Below are positions 1-7,773 of a DNA stretch of 64,000 nt, piece by piece. Each line of letters begins with the position of its first letter. Positions within the stretch are counted from its first letter, which is position 1. The DNA is from Salinilacustrithrix flava. GTDB lineage: Bacteria > Actinomycetota > Acidimicrobiia > Acidimicrobiales > Salinilacustritrichaceae. The stretch lies in NCBI RefSeq assembly GCF_041228405.1, contig NZ_CP133888.1, positions 2,542,001 to 2,606,000 on the forward strand. Reading direction: 5' to 3'. The notes under the pieces are model-generated. The model saw nothing but the letters and a program-made list of their open reading frames with translations. It did no database searches and was not told where the DNA came from. Position numbers and translations under genes: made by a program.

Positions 1-90
1 AAGAACGGCGACATCTGGCTGGCCATCGAGCCCGCCGACGCCGACGAATCGGGCACCGCGGTGCAGACCGCCGACCGGATCTTCGGCTGA
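1..90 (+). CDS. C-terminal end of a CpaB/RcpC-like Flp pilus assembly protein (partial)
   Basis: Only the last 29 codons are inside the window; they start KNGDIWLAIEPADADE and end ADRIFG before TGA. The GDIWLAI-type ending resembles the C-terminus of CpaB/RcpC, the SAF-domain periplasmic protein of Tad pilus systems. It is followed after one base by a CpaE-like ATPase and then cpaF, as expected for a Tad operon. The assignment rests mainly on this gene order, because the fragment is too short to show a domain. Confidence 0.6.
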   Translation, partial: KNGDIWLAIEPADADESGTAVQTADRIFG

Positions 91-91
91 G

Positions 92-919
92 ATGGGAGCC
101 ACGACGTTGACCTCACCACCTGAGGAGGTGGCGGCCGACCCCAGCCGGATCATCACGATCCTGTCGCCCAAGGGCGGCGCCGGGAAGACGTCGTCGGCCA
201 CCAACCTCGCCGTGGGCCTGGCCAAGCGGTACCCCCGCGAGGTGGTCCTGGTGGACCTCGACCTCCAGTTCGGCGACGTGGCGTCCAACATGCGCCTCCA
301 GCCGACCTCCACGATCATCGACCTGGCCCGGGCCTGGCCGGTGGACAGCGCCCAGGTGAAGCTGGCCCTCACCAGCCACTCCTCGGGCCTCTACACCCTG
401 TGCGCCCCGCTCAGCCCGGCCGAGGCCGACGAGATCACCGCCGACCACGTCACCGGCGTGCTCCGCGCGCTGCACCGCTCGTTCCGGTACGTGGTCGTCG
501 ACACCGACCCGGGCCTGAGCGAGCGGGTGCTGTCGGCGCTCGACGTCTCGACCGACATGGTGATGATCTGCTCGACCGAGGTCCCCTCCATCCGGGGCCT
601 GAAGAAGGCCCTCGAGGCCCTCGACGTGGTCGGGCTCACCAGCGCCCGGCGGGTGCTGGTCCTGAACCGCAGCAACGCCAAGGTCGGGGTCGACATCGGC
701 CAGCTCGAGCGCACCATCGGCCGGCCGGTCGACGTGCGGGTGCCGAGCTCGATCGACATGGTGCTGGCCACCAACGACGGCATCCCCGTCATGGAGTCCG
801 GCCGCAACCCGGAGCTGGTCCGGGCCTTCGAGCACCTCGTCGAGCAGTTCGTCACCGACGACGGCAAGGACCACCACGGCGGCAAGCCCGCCTCGCGCCT
901 GTTCAAGCGGAAGGGCTGA
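92..919 (+). CDS. CpaE/TadZ-like MinD-family ATPase
   Basis: This 275-residue protein is a ParA/MinD-type ATPase. The deviant Walker A motif KGGAGKT lies at residues 27-33 and the Walker A' stretch VVLVDLDLQFGD near residues 50-61. In Tad systems the CpaE/TadZ member of this family localises the pilus machine at a cell pole. Unlike full CpaE, it lacks a clear N-terminal receiver-like domain, so it is a short form. It starts one base after the preceding stop and is followed two bases later by cpaF, so it is part of one operon. Family is certain; the Tad role follows from context. Confidence 0.85.
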   Translation: MGATTLTSPPEEVAADPSRIITILSPKGGAGKTSSATNLAVGLAKRYPREVVLVDLDLQFGDVASNMRLQPTSTIIDLARAWPVDSAQVKLALTSHSSGLYTLCAPLSPAEADEITADHVTGVLRALHRSFRYVVVDTDPGLSERVLSALDVSTDMVMICSTEVPSIRGLKKALEALDVVGLTSARRVLVLNRSNAKVGVDIGQLERTIGRPVDVRVPSSIDMVLATNDGIPVMESGRNPELVRAFEHLVEQFVTDDGKDHHGGKPASRLFKRKG

Positions 920-921
920 TC

Positions 922-2325
922 ATGAAGCTGGGAGAGCGGGTCAGGGCCGCGACGGAGGGGGACTTCGAGCTCGACTTCCCCGAGCTGTCCTTCGAGGAGG
1001 TCACCGCCGACCACGCGTCCAACGTGGCGATGACCGCCGCGCTCATGGAGTCCGAGTCCTTCTCCGGGCTGCGCCAGAAGGTGCAGGACGCGCTGCTCCT
1101 CGCCCTCGGCAACCGGGTCGGTGAGCCCGACGTCGACGACGACGAGCTCAAGCGCATGGCCCGGGGCGAGATGGTCAAGGTCCTGGCCGCCGAGGACATC
1201 CCCCTCGCCGAGGACGAGCGCCAGCGCCTGGTCGACGTCATCGCCGCCGACCTGCTCGGCTACGGCCCGATCCAGCCCCTGCTCTCGGACGACTCGGTCT
1301 CCGAGATCATGGTGAACGGAACCCGCTCGATCTACATCGAGAAGGACGGCAAGCTCCAGGTCGCCTCGATCAACTTCAGCGACGAGGAGAGCCTGCGCAA
1401 GGTCATCAACCGCATCGTGGCCCCGCTCGGTCGTCGCATCGACGAGTCCTCACCGATGGTCGACGCCCGACTGCCCGACGGCTCCCGCGTCTGCGCGGTG
1501 ATCCCCCCGCTGGCGGTGGACGGCTCGTCGCTGACCATCCGCAAGTTCGCGGCCAAGAAGTTCACCGCCGAGGACCTCATCGAGAAGGGCTCGGCCTCGG
1601 TCGAGTCGCTCTACATGATCGCGGCGTGCGTCCACGCCAAGCTGAACATCCTCGTCAGCGGCGGCACCGGCTCGGGCAAGACGACCCTGCTCAACGTGCT
1701 GTCCAGCTTCATCCCCGACGGCGACCGCATCATCACGATCGAGGACGTCGTCGAGCTCCAGATGCGCCAGCAGCACGTCGTGCGCATGGAGACCCGCCCG
1801 GGCAACAGCGAGGGCAGGGGCGAGATCTCGATCCGCGACCTGGTCCGCACCGCCCTGCGCATGCGGCCCGACCGCATCGTCGTCGGTGAGTGCCGCGGCG
1901 GCGAGGCCCTCGACATGCTCCAGGCCATGAACACCGGCCACGCCGGTTCGCTGTCCACGCTGCACGCCAACACGCCCCGCGACGCCATGACCCGCCTCGA
2001 GACCATGGTGCTCATGGCCGGCATCGAGTTCCCGATGCAGGCCATCCGCCAGCAGATCTCCGGCGCCATCGACCTGGTCGTGCAGATCGGTCGCCTCCGC
2101 GACGGCAGCCGCCGCGTCGTGCAGATCTGCGAGATCGGCCGCGTCGTCGGCGACGACATCGAGGTCCTGCCCATCTTCGACTTCGACTACTCGCCCGGCC
2201 TCGACGCCAGCGGCCGGGTGCTCGGCGTCCTGCGCCCCACCGGCTACCGGCCCCGCTTCATCGAGCACATCAAGGAGCTGGGGATCGAGTTCGAGGAACG
2301 CATCTTCGGAGGGAACCAGGAATGA
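922..2325 (+). CDS. cpaF: Tad pilus assembly ATPase CpaF (TadA)
   Basis: The 467-residue product is a type II/IV secretion-type hexameric ATPase that powers assembly of Flp/Tad pili at the inner membrane. The P-loop SGGTGSGKTTLL lies near residues 246-257, followed by the Asp-box region ITIEDVVELQ and the His-box STLHANTPRDAM near residue 345. The ATG at 922 is chosen because the preceding gene ends at 919 and the reading frame upstream only overlaps that gene. It overlaps the next gene by ATGA, indicating translational coupling. Confidence 0.93.
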   Translation: MKLGERVRAATEGDFELDFPELSFEEVTADHASNVAMTAALMESESFSGLRQKVQDALLLALGNRVGEPDVDDDELKRMARGEMVKVLAAEDIPLAEDERQRLVDVIAADLLGYGPIQPLLSDDSVSEIMVNGTRSIYIEKDGKLQVASINFSDEESLRKVINRIVAPLGRRIDESSPMVDARLPDGSRVCAVIPPLAVDGSSLTIRKFAAKKFTAEDLIEKGSASVESLYMIAACVHAKLNILVSGGTGSGKTTLLNVLSSFIPDGDRIITIEDVVELQMRQQHVVRMETRPGNSEGRGEISIRDLVRTALRMRPDRIVVGECRGGEALDMLQAMNTGHAGSLSTLHANTPRDAMTRLETMVLMAGIEFPMQAIRQQISGAIDLVVQIGRLRDGSRRVVQICEIGRVVGDDIEVLPIFDFDYSPGLDASGRVLGVLRPTGYRPRFIEHIKELGIEFEERIFGGNQE

Positions 2326-4220
2326 GCGCCCGACCCCGCACCGCCCGCCTCCTCGCCGGCCTGCTCGCCCTCTCGGCGCTGCTGGTCACGGGGGCCACGC
2401 CGGTCGCCGCGCAGTCCGAGGGCCTCGAGGTGCGCAGCATCGACGCCAACGGCTTCCCGCTGGTGCGCGCCGTCGTGTCCGGGCCCACCGTCACCGGTGA
2501 CCCCGAGGCCGCCTTCACCGTCGTCGAGGACGGCGAGGAGCAGAACGTCGACGTGGTGCGCCTGCGCACCAACGACCTGAACCTGGTCGTCGCCATCGAC
2601 GTCTCCGGCTCCATGGCCGGCGAGCCGATGCAGCAGGCCAAGGCCGCCGTGGCCGACCTGCTCGAGACCCTGCCGGCCGACGTGCCGGTGTCCATCGTCA
2701 GCTTCGGCGACTCCGCCGTCATCCAGCACCCCTTCTCCACCGACCGGGCCTCGCTGCAGGGCGCGGTCGACGGGCTCATCGCCGCCGGCGGCACGGCCCT
2801 GTTCGACGGCCTCGACCGAAGCATCGCCCAGCTCGCCTCCCGGGGCGGGACCAACGCCCTGGTGGTCCTCGCCGACGGCGCCGACTCCGCGAGCGACTCC
2901 ACCGCCGACGCCATCGTCGAGCGGTTCACCTCCACGCCCGTCGCCACATCCTTCGTCGCCCTGCAGACGCCCGACCAGGACCTCGGCACCCTGCAGGCCT
3001 TCGCCGACGCCGCCGGCGGCGACGTCCTGGCCATCGAGCAGTCGGCGCAGTTCCGCGAGGTCCTCACCGAGATCGGTGCCGGCCTCGGCGGCCTCTTCGA
3101 GCTCCGCTGGACCTCGGGCTCCGACGGCGAGAGCGCTGAGCTCACCATCGCCATGGCCGACGCTCCCGACATCGCCGTCAGCACCACGTTCGAGCACGCG
3201 GCCGTGCGCCAGTTCGTGCCCGACGTCGCGGATGACTCCCGGGTCGTGCCGGGTGCCGGCATCCTCGCCGGCGCCTGGGTCCCGATCGCCGCCGCCCTCG
3301 GCGTCAGCCTCGGCGCCCTCCTCCTCCTGAACGGCATGCGCGGGTCCGAACAGGCCGTAGAGCGCCGCGAGCAGCGTCGACAGCAGAAGCAGCTGACCAA
3401 GCAGCAGAAGACCAAGCGCAAGAGCGGCGTGCAGGAGCGCCTCGAGGGGATCTCGGCCCAGGTCCTGGAGAAGAACGACCGCGGTCGCTCCCTCGACGAC
3501 ACCCTCGACCGGGCCGGGCTGGCCATGCGCTCCAACGAGTTCGTGGTGGTCTGCCTCGGCCTTGCCATCGCCGCCCTGTTCGTCGGCGTCCTGCTGTTCG
3601 GCATCCCCTACTTCCTGCTGATGGCCATCCCGGTCGGACTCGGCATCCCGCTGTTCCTCAAGTTCAAGATCGGGCGCCGGCGCAAGCAGTTCGTCAACCA
3701 GCTCGGTGACACCCTGCAGCTCATGGCCGGCTCGCTCACCGCCGGCTACGGCCTCGGCCAGACGCTGGACTCGGTGGCCCGCGAAACGGACTCGCCGACC
3801 AGCGAGGAGTTCCAGCGGGTCGTCATGGAGACCCGCCTCGGCCGCAGCCTCGAGGACGCCCTCCAGGCCATGTCGTACCGGATCGGCGCCAAGGACTTCG
3901 ACTGGGTGGTCGACGCCATCAAGATCCAGGCCAGCGTCGGCGGCAACCTGTCCGAGATCATCGAGCAGGTCGGCGAGACGATCCGGGCCCGCACCCGCAT
4001 CAAGCGCCAGGTCGACGCCCTCACCGCCGAGGGCAAGATCTCCGCCCTGGTCCTGTTCGTCCTGCCCTTCGGCCTGTTCGGGTTCATCTTCAGCTCGAAC
4101 CCGGACTACATCAAGCCGATGTTCTCCTCGGGCCTGGGCCAGGCGATGCTCGGCGCCGCCGGCTTCATGCTGGCCTGCGGCGGCCTCTGGCTGAAGAAGC
4201 TCGTGAACCCGGAGTTCTGA
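2322..4220 (+). CDS. VWA domain-TadB (T2SSF) fusion protein
   Basis: The 632-residue protein begins at ATG 2322 inside the cpaF stop (ATGA overlap). It has a signal peptide (about residues 1-31, ending PVAAQ) and then a von Willebrand A domain with the MIDAS motif DVSGSMAG near residue 93. A membrane segment lies around 310-338, followed by a highly basic Gln/Lys linker, two more hydrophobic segments and a type II secretion F (TadB) domain (about 460-600). TadB/TadC form the inner-membrane platform on which CpaF acts. A secreted VWA domain fused to the platform protein is unusual, since VWA domains in Tad systems normally sit in TadG-like pseudopilins. The fusion is visible directly; its function is inferred. 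Confidence 0.88.
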   Translation: MSARPRTARLLAGLLALSALLVTGATPVAAQSEGLEVRSIDANGFPLVRAVVSGPTVTGDPEAAFTVVEDGEEQNVDVVRLRTNDLNLVVAIDVSGSMAGEPMQQAKAAVADLLETLPADVPVSIVSFGDSAVIQHPFSTDRASLQGAVDGLIAAGGTALFDGLDRSIAQLASRGGTNALVVLADGADSASDSTADAIVERFTSTPVATSFVALQTPDQDLGTLQAFADAAGGDVLAIEQSAQFREVLTEIGAGLGGLFELRWTSGSDGESAELTIAMADAPDIAVSTTFEHAAVRQFVPDVADDSRVVPGAGILAGAWVPIAAALGVSLGALLLLNGMRGSEQAVERREQRRQQKQLTKQQKTKRKSGVQERLEGISAQVLEKNDRGRSLDDTLDRAGLAMRSNEFVVVCLGLAIAALFVGVLLFGIPYFLLMAIPVGLGIPLFLKFKIGRRRKQFVNQLGDTLQLMAGSLTAGYGLGQTLDSVARETDSPTSEEFQRVVMETRLGRSLEDALQAMSYRIGAKDFDWVVDAIKIQASVGGNLSEIIEQVGETIRARTRIKRQVDALTAEGKISALVLFVLPFGLFGFIFSSNPDYIKPMFSSGLGQAMLGAAGFMLACGGLWLKKLVNPEF

Positions 4221-4222
4221 TC

Positions 4223-5122
4223 ATGGGAATCGTCTACCTCGCAGCCGTCTTCGTCATCGGTGGTCTGACCCTCGCCTTCTGGGCGCTGAAGCCCGAGCCC
4301 AAGGTCGTCGCCATCGGCATGGACCCCGAGGACGTCATCCCGACGTCCCGGGAGCTCGAGCTCCAAGGCTCGTTCCTCACCCGCGTCGTGAACCCGCTGA
4401 TGCAGGGCCTCGCCGCCAAGTTCGGCCGCTACCTCCCGAGCGGCATGCTGGACGCGACCGCCAAGACGCTCCGCGTCGCCGACCTCGACAAGCGCTGGCG
4501 GCCCGAGGTCATCATCGGGATGCAGATCGCCGGCTTCGCCCTCGGGCTGCTCGGCGCCTCGGCCTACCTGTCCAGCGCCGGCGCCAGCCGCACCAACCTG
4601 CTCGTCGCCGGGCTCATGGTCGTCCTGTTGACCATGGCCCCCGACGCCAAGGTCAAGCGGATGGCCGACGACCGCCGCAAGGCCATCACCAACGAGCTGC
4701 CCGACGTGCTCGACCAGCTCACCGTCACGGTGGAGGCCGGCATGTCCTTCGACGGCGCCGTGCTGCGGGCCGGCCAGGAGGGCCGCGGCATCCTCGCCAC
4801 GGAGCTGCTCAAGGCCGTCAACGACATGCAGCTGGGCCTGTCCCGCGGCGAGGCGCTCCAGGCCATGTCCGACCGCACCGACGTCGCCGACCTGCGCCAG
4901 TTCGTCACCGCCGTGCGCCAGGCCGAGAAGCACGGCTTCCCGCTGGCCAACATCCTGCGCCTCCAGGCCCTCGAGCTCCGCGACAAGCGCCGGGCCCGGG
5001 CCGAGGAGCGAGCCATGCAGGTACCGGTGAAGATCACGTTCCCGCTGGTGTTCTGCATCCTGCCGGCCCTGTTCGTGGTCATCCTCGGCCCCGCCGCCGT
5101 CAACATCTCCGGCGGCTTCTGA
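4223..5122 (+). CDS. TadC-like type II secretion F family protein
   Basis: This 299-residue membrane protein has an N-terminal transmembrane segment and a cytoplasmic T2SSF domain (motifs ELPDVLDQLTVTVEAGMSF and LRQFVTAVRQAEKHG). A C-terminal membrane pair ends in ILGPAAVNISGGF. It is the second platform subunit of the Tad secretion machine, usually paired with TadB. It starts two bases after the VWA-TadB stop and is the last gene of the operon. The prepilin and prepilin peptidase genes are not in this window. Confidence 0.88.
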   Translation: MGIVYLAAVFVIGGLTLAFWALKPEPKVVAIGMDPEDVIPTSRELELQGSFLTRVVNPLMQGLAAKFGRYLPSGMLDATAKTLRVADLDKRWRPEVIIGMQIAGFALGLLGASAYLSSAGASRTNLLVAGLMVVLLTMAPDAKVKRMADDRRKAITNELPDVLDQLTVTVEAGMSFDGAVLRAGQEGRGILATELLKAVNDMQLGLSRGEALQAMSDRTDVADLRQFVTAVRQAEKHGFPLANILRLQALELRDKRRARAEERAMQVPVKITFPLVFCILPALFVVILGPAAVNISGGF

Positions 5123-5126
5123 GGCG

Positions 5127-5139
5127 TAGCCTCCGGGCC
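5127..5139 (+). promoter_or_regulatory. Leaderless-type -10 element upstream of esterase gene
   Basis: TAGCCT at 5127-5132 is followed by 7 bases and then ATG 5140. The element lies between the tadC stop and the esterase start, with no Shine-Dalgarno sequence. The geometry predicts transcription starting at or next to the start codon. Confidence 0.5.
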
Positions 5140-5916
5140 ATGCCCGAGGTCCTCCCCGAAGCCGAACCGCTCTCCGTCGACGGTGGTCCCGTCGGCTGCC
5201 TGGTGATCCACGGGTTCACCGGCAACCCGTCGTCGATGCGCCTCATCGCCGAGGCCATGGCCGACGCCGGTCACAGCGTGGAGATGCCCAGACTGCCCGG
5301 CCACGGCACCACGGTCGAGGACATGAACACGACGTCGTGGGCCGACTGGAGCGCCGAGGTCGAGGCCGCGTACCAGCGCCTCGCCGGGCGCTGCGAGCAC
5401 GTCGTGGCCATGGGACTGTCCATGGGCGGCACGCTCACGGCCTGGATCGGCGCCGAGCACCCCGACATCGCCGGGCTCGTGCTCATCAACGCCGCCGCCG
5501 AGCGCAGCGACGAGATGCGGGCCGGGCTCCAGGCGATGCTCGACGCCGGCGAGACCTACATGGACGGCATCGGCAGCGACGTGGCCGACCCCGACGTCAC
5601 CGAGTCGGCCTACGCCAAGGTGCCCCTCGCCCCGCTCGTGTCCATGCTCGATGCCGTCGCCGACCTGCAGGACCGCCTCGCCGGCATCACCGCGCCCGCG
5701 CTGATCATGACGAGCCCCGAGGACCACGTCGTGGCCCCCACCGCCTCGGACCACCTGGCCCAGACCCTGGGCGGCCCGGTCGAGCGGGTCACGCTCGAGC
5801 GCAGCTACCACGTCGCCACGATCGACCACGACCGTGACCTCATCATCGAGCGCATCCGCGACTTCGTCCGCCGAGTCAGTTCTGGCAGCGAAGGCGGAAC
5901 GGGGCCCGGAGCCTGA
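5140..5916 (+). CDS. Alpha/beta-hydrolase (carboxylesterase / monoacylglycerol lipase-like)
   Basis: The 258-residue cytoplasmic enzyme matches the Est30/monoacylglycerol lipase type of serine hydrolase. The oxyanion-hole motif HGFTGNPSSM is near residue 25. The nucleophile elbow GLSMGG has its serine at about residue 94, a likely acid Asp sits in SPEDHVV and the catalytic His in SYHVAT near the end. The substrate is probably a short or medium-chain acyl ester but cannot be read from sequence. The 3' end of the gene is part of a long inverted repeat (5879-5962). Confidence 0.85.
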   Translation: MPEVLPEAEPLSVDGGPVGCLVIHGFTGNPSSMRLIAEAMADAGHSVEMPRLPGHGTTVEDMNTTSWADWSAEVEAAYQRLAGRCEHVVAMGLSMGGTLTAWIGAEHPDIAGLVLINAAAERSDEMRAGLQAMLDAGETYMDGIGSDVADPDVTESAYAKVPLAPLVSMLDAVADLQDRLAGITAPALIMTSPEDHVVAPTASDHLAQTLGGPVERVTLERSYHVATIDHDRDLIIERIRDFVRRVSSGSEGGTGPGA

Positions 5917-5962
5917 CGTTCCGGACTGCGGCGCTGCCCTGTTCCGCAGCCGCTGCCAGAAC
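5879..5962. repeat. Long nested inverted repeat at the end of the esterase gene
   Basis: The arms GTTCTGGCAGCG (5879-5890) and CGCTGCCAGAAC (5951-5962) are perfect complements. Immediately inside them GCGGAAC (5894-5900) pairs with GTTCCGC (5941-5947), then GGGC (5902-5905) with GCCC (5936-5939), and CCGGA with TCCGG. The structure spans the stop codon of the esterase gene and lies just before the gatC promoter. It is longer than a usual terminator and has no T tract. It could act as a terminator in both directions or as a stable RNA end. Confidence 0.75.
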
Positions 5963-6004
5963 GTTCCGGATGGACCGCCCTGTGAGGACGTGGACACCTG
6001 CTCG

Positions 6005-6016
6005 TAGGCTCACTCC
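6005..6016 (+). promoter_or_regulatory. Leaderless-type -10 element of gatC
   Basis: TAGGCT (6005-6010) lies exactly 6 bases before the GTG start at 6017. This is the spacing expected when transcription begins on the start codon, and there is no ribosome binding site between them. Confidence 0.5.
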
Positions 6017-6319
6017 GTGACCGCCCCCATCAGCCGCGACGACGTCGCCCACGTGGCCCGCCTGGCCCGCTTGACGTTGACCGACGAAGAGCTGGACACC
6101 TTCACCGGCCAGCTGGCGTCGATCCTCGACCACGCCGCCGACGTGGAGGCTCTGGACCTCGACGACGTGGCACCGACGTCGCACCCGTACCCGCTCGAGA
6201 ACGTGGTCCGCCCCGACGAGGTCCGACCGTGCCTGGACCGCGATGAGGTCCTCGCCGAGGCACCGTCCGCGGAGGACGGCATGTTCCGGGTCCCGCCCGT
6301 GCTGGGGGAGGCCCCGTGA
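6017..6319 (+). CDS. gatC: Asp-tRNA(Asn)/Glu-tRNA(Gln) amidotransferase subunit C
   Basis: The 100-residue GatC has the family pattern DDVAHVARLARLTLTDEEL at the N-terminus and ILDHAADVEALDLDDVAPT-type sequence in the middle, ending FRVPPVLGEAP. GatC stabilises the GatA-GatB interface in the enzyme that amidates misacylated Glu-tRNA(Gln) or Asp-tRNA(Asn). The GTG start at 6017 sits 6 bases after a TAGGCT -10 element. The stop overlaps the GTG of gatA (GTGA), so gatC-gatA-gatB form one coupled operon. Confidence 0.95.
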   Translation: MTAPISRDDVAHVARLARLTLTDEELDTFTGQLASILDHAADVEALDLDDVAPTSHPYPLENVVRPDEVRPCLDRDEVLAEAPSAEDGMFRVPPVLGEAP

Positions 6320-7773
6320 GCCCGGTCGAGCGCTTCCAGACCGCGGCCGGCGTCGCCGCGGCCGTCGCCACCGGCGAGCGCAGCGCCCGCAGCGTGCTCG
6401 ACGAGCACCTGGCACGCATCGACGAGCGCGAGGGCGAGATCCACGCGTTCAACCACCTCCTCGCCGACGAGGCCCGGGCCCGCGCCGACGAGATCGACGC
6501 CCGCATCGCCGCCGGCGAGGACGTCGGGCCGCTGGCCGGCGTGCCTGTGGCGCTCAAGGACAACCTCTGCACCCGGGGCATCCCCACCACCTGCTCGTCC
6601 AAGATCCTCGACGGCTGGCGCCCGCCATACGACGCCACGGTCGTCACCCGCCTCCGCGACGCGGGCGCCGTCGTGATCGGCAAGACGAACCTGGACGAGT
6701 TCGCCATGGGCTCCTCCACGGAGAACTCCGCCTTCGGCGCCACCCGCAACCCGCTGGACACCAGCCGGGTGCCCGGGGGGTCCTCGGGCGGGTCGGCGGC
6801 CGCGGTCGCCGCCGGCTTCGCGCCGATCTCCCTCGGCTCCGACACCGGCGGCTCCATCCGCCAGCCCGCCGCCCTGTGCGGCGTCGTCGGCGCCAAGCCC
6901 ACCTACGGCCGGGCCTCCCGCTACGGCCTCATCGCGTTCGCCTCCAGCCTCGACCAGATCGGCCCCTTCGCCCGCACGGTCGAGGACGCCGCCCTGCTCA
7001 TGGAGGTCGTCGGCGGCCACGATCCCCTCGACGCCACCAGCATCCCCGAGCCCTTCCCCGACCTGCGCGGCACCCTCGGCCGCGGCGTCGAGGGCCTGCG
7101 CATCGGTTTGGTCGAGGAGCTGCTCGGCGGTGAGGGCGGGTTCCAGCCCGAGGTCCAGGCCCGCACCCGCGAGGCGGCCGACGCGCTCGAGGCGGCCGGC
7201 GCGAAGGTCGACGTCGTCTCGGTGCCGGCCTCCACCTACGGCCTGTCCGCCTACTACCTGATCGCCCCGGCCGAGGCGTCCTCCAACCTGGCCCGCTTCG
7301 ACGGCGTGCGCTTCGGGCTGCGAGACGAGCGGGCGACGATGGGGGAGACCTACGACGCCACCCGCACCGCCGGCTTCGGCGCCGAGGTGAAGCGCCGCAT
7401 CATGCTCGGCACCTACGCCCTGTCCTCGGGCTACTACGACGCCTACTACGGCAAGGCCCAGCGGGTGCGCACCATGATCATCGACGACTTCGACGCCGCC
7501 TACGAGCGCTTCGACGTGCTGCTCAGCCCGTCGTCGCCCTGCGTGGCCTTCCCCCTCGGCGACAAGACCGCCGACCCGCTCACCATGTACCTCAACGACG
7601 TGTGCACGATCCCGTCCAGCCTTGCCGGCCACCCGGCCATGTCGGTCCCGTTCGGCACCGGCGCCGAGGGCCTGCCTGTCGGCATCCAGGTGATGGCCCC
7701 CGCCCTCGGCGAGGAGCAGATGTTCCGCGTCGCTGCCGCTCTCGAAGCCGCTGCGCCCGGGGGTGCCCGATGA
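6316..7773 (+). CDS. gatA: Asp-tRNA(Asn)/Glu-tRNA(Gln) amidotransferase subunit A
   Basis: The 485-residue protein is the amidase subunit that releases ammonia from glutamine for transfer to misacylated tRNA. The amidase signature is complete: the catalytic Lys lies in GVPVALKDN. The Ser-cis-Ser/Lys triad lies in the Gly/Ser-rich block PGGSSGGSAAAVAAG and in LGSDTGGSIRQPAA. It starts at a GTG that overlaps the gatC stop, and its stop overlaps the ATG of gatB. Length is normal for the family. Confidence 0.97.
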   Translation: MSPVERFQTAAGVAAAVATGERSARSVLDEHLARIDEREGEIHAFNHLLADEARARADEIDARIAAGEDVGPLAGVPVALKDNLCTRGIPTTCSSKILDGWRPPYDATVVTRLRDAGAVVIGKTNLDEFAMGSSTENSAFGATRNPLDTSRVPGGSSGGSAAAVAAGFAPISLGSDTGGSIRQPAALCGVVGAKPTYGRASRYGLIAFASSLDQIGPFARTVEDAALLMEVVGGHDPLDATSIPEPFPDLRGTLGRGVEGLRIGLVEELLGGEGGFQPEVQARTREAADALEAAGAKVDVVSVPASTYGLSAYYLIAPAEASSNLARFDGVRFGLRDERATMGETYDATRTAGFGAEVKRRIMLGTYALSSGYYDAYYGKAQRVRTMIIDDFDAAYERFDVLLSPSSPCVAFPLGDKTADPLTMYLNDVCTIPSSLAGHPAMSVPFGTGAEGLPVGIQVMAPALGEEQMFRVAAALEAAAPGGAR

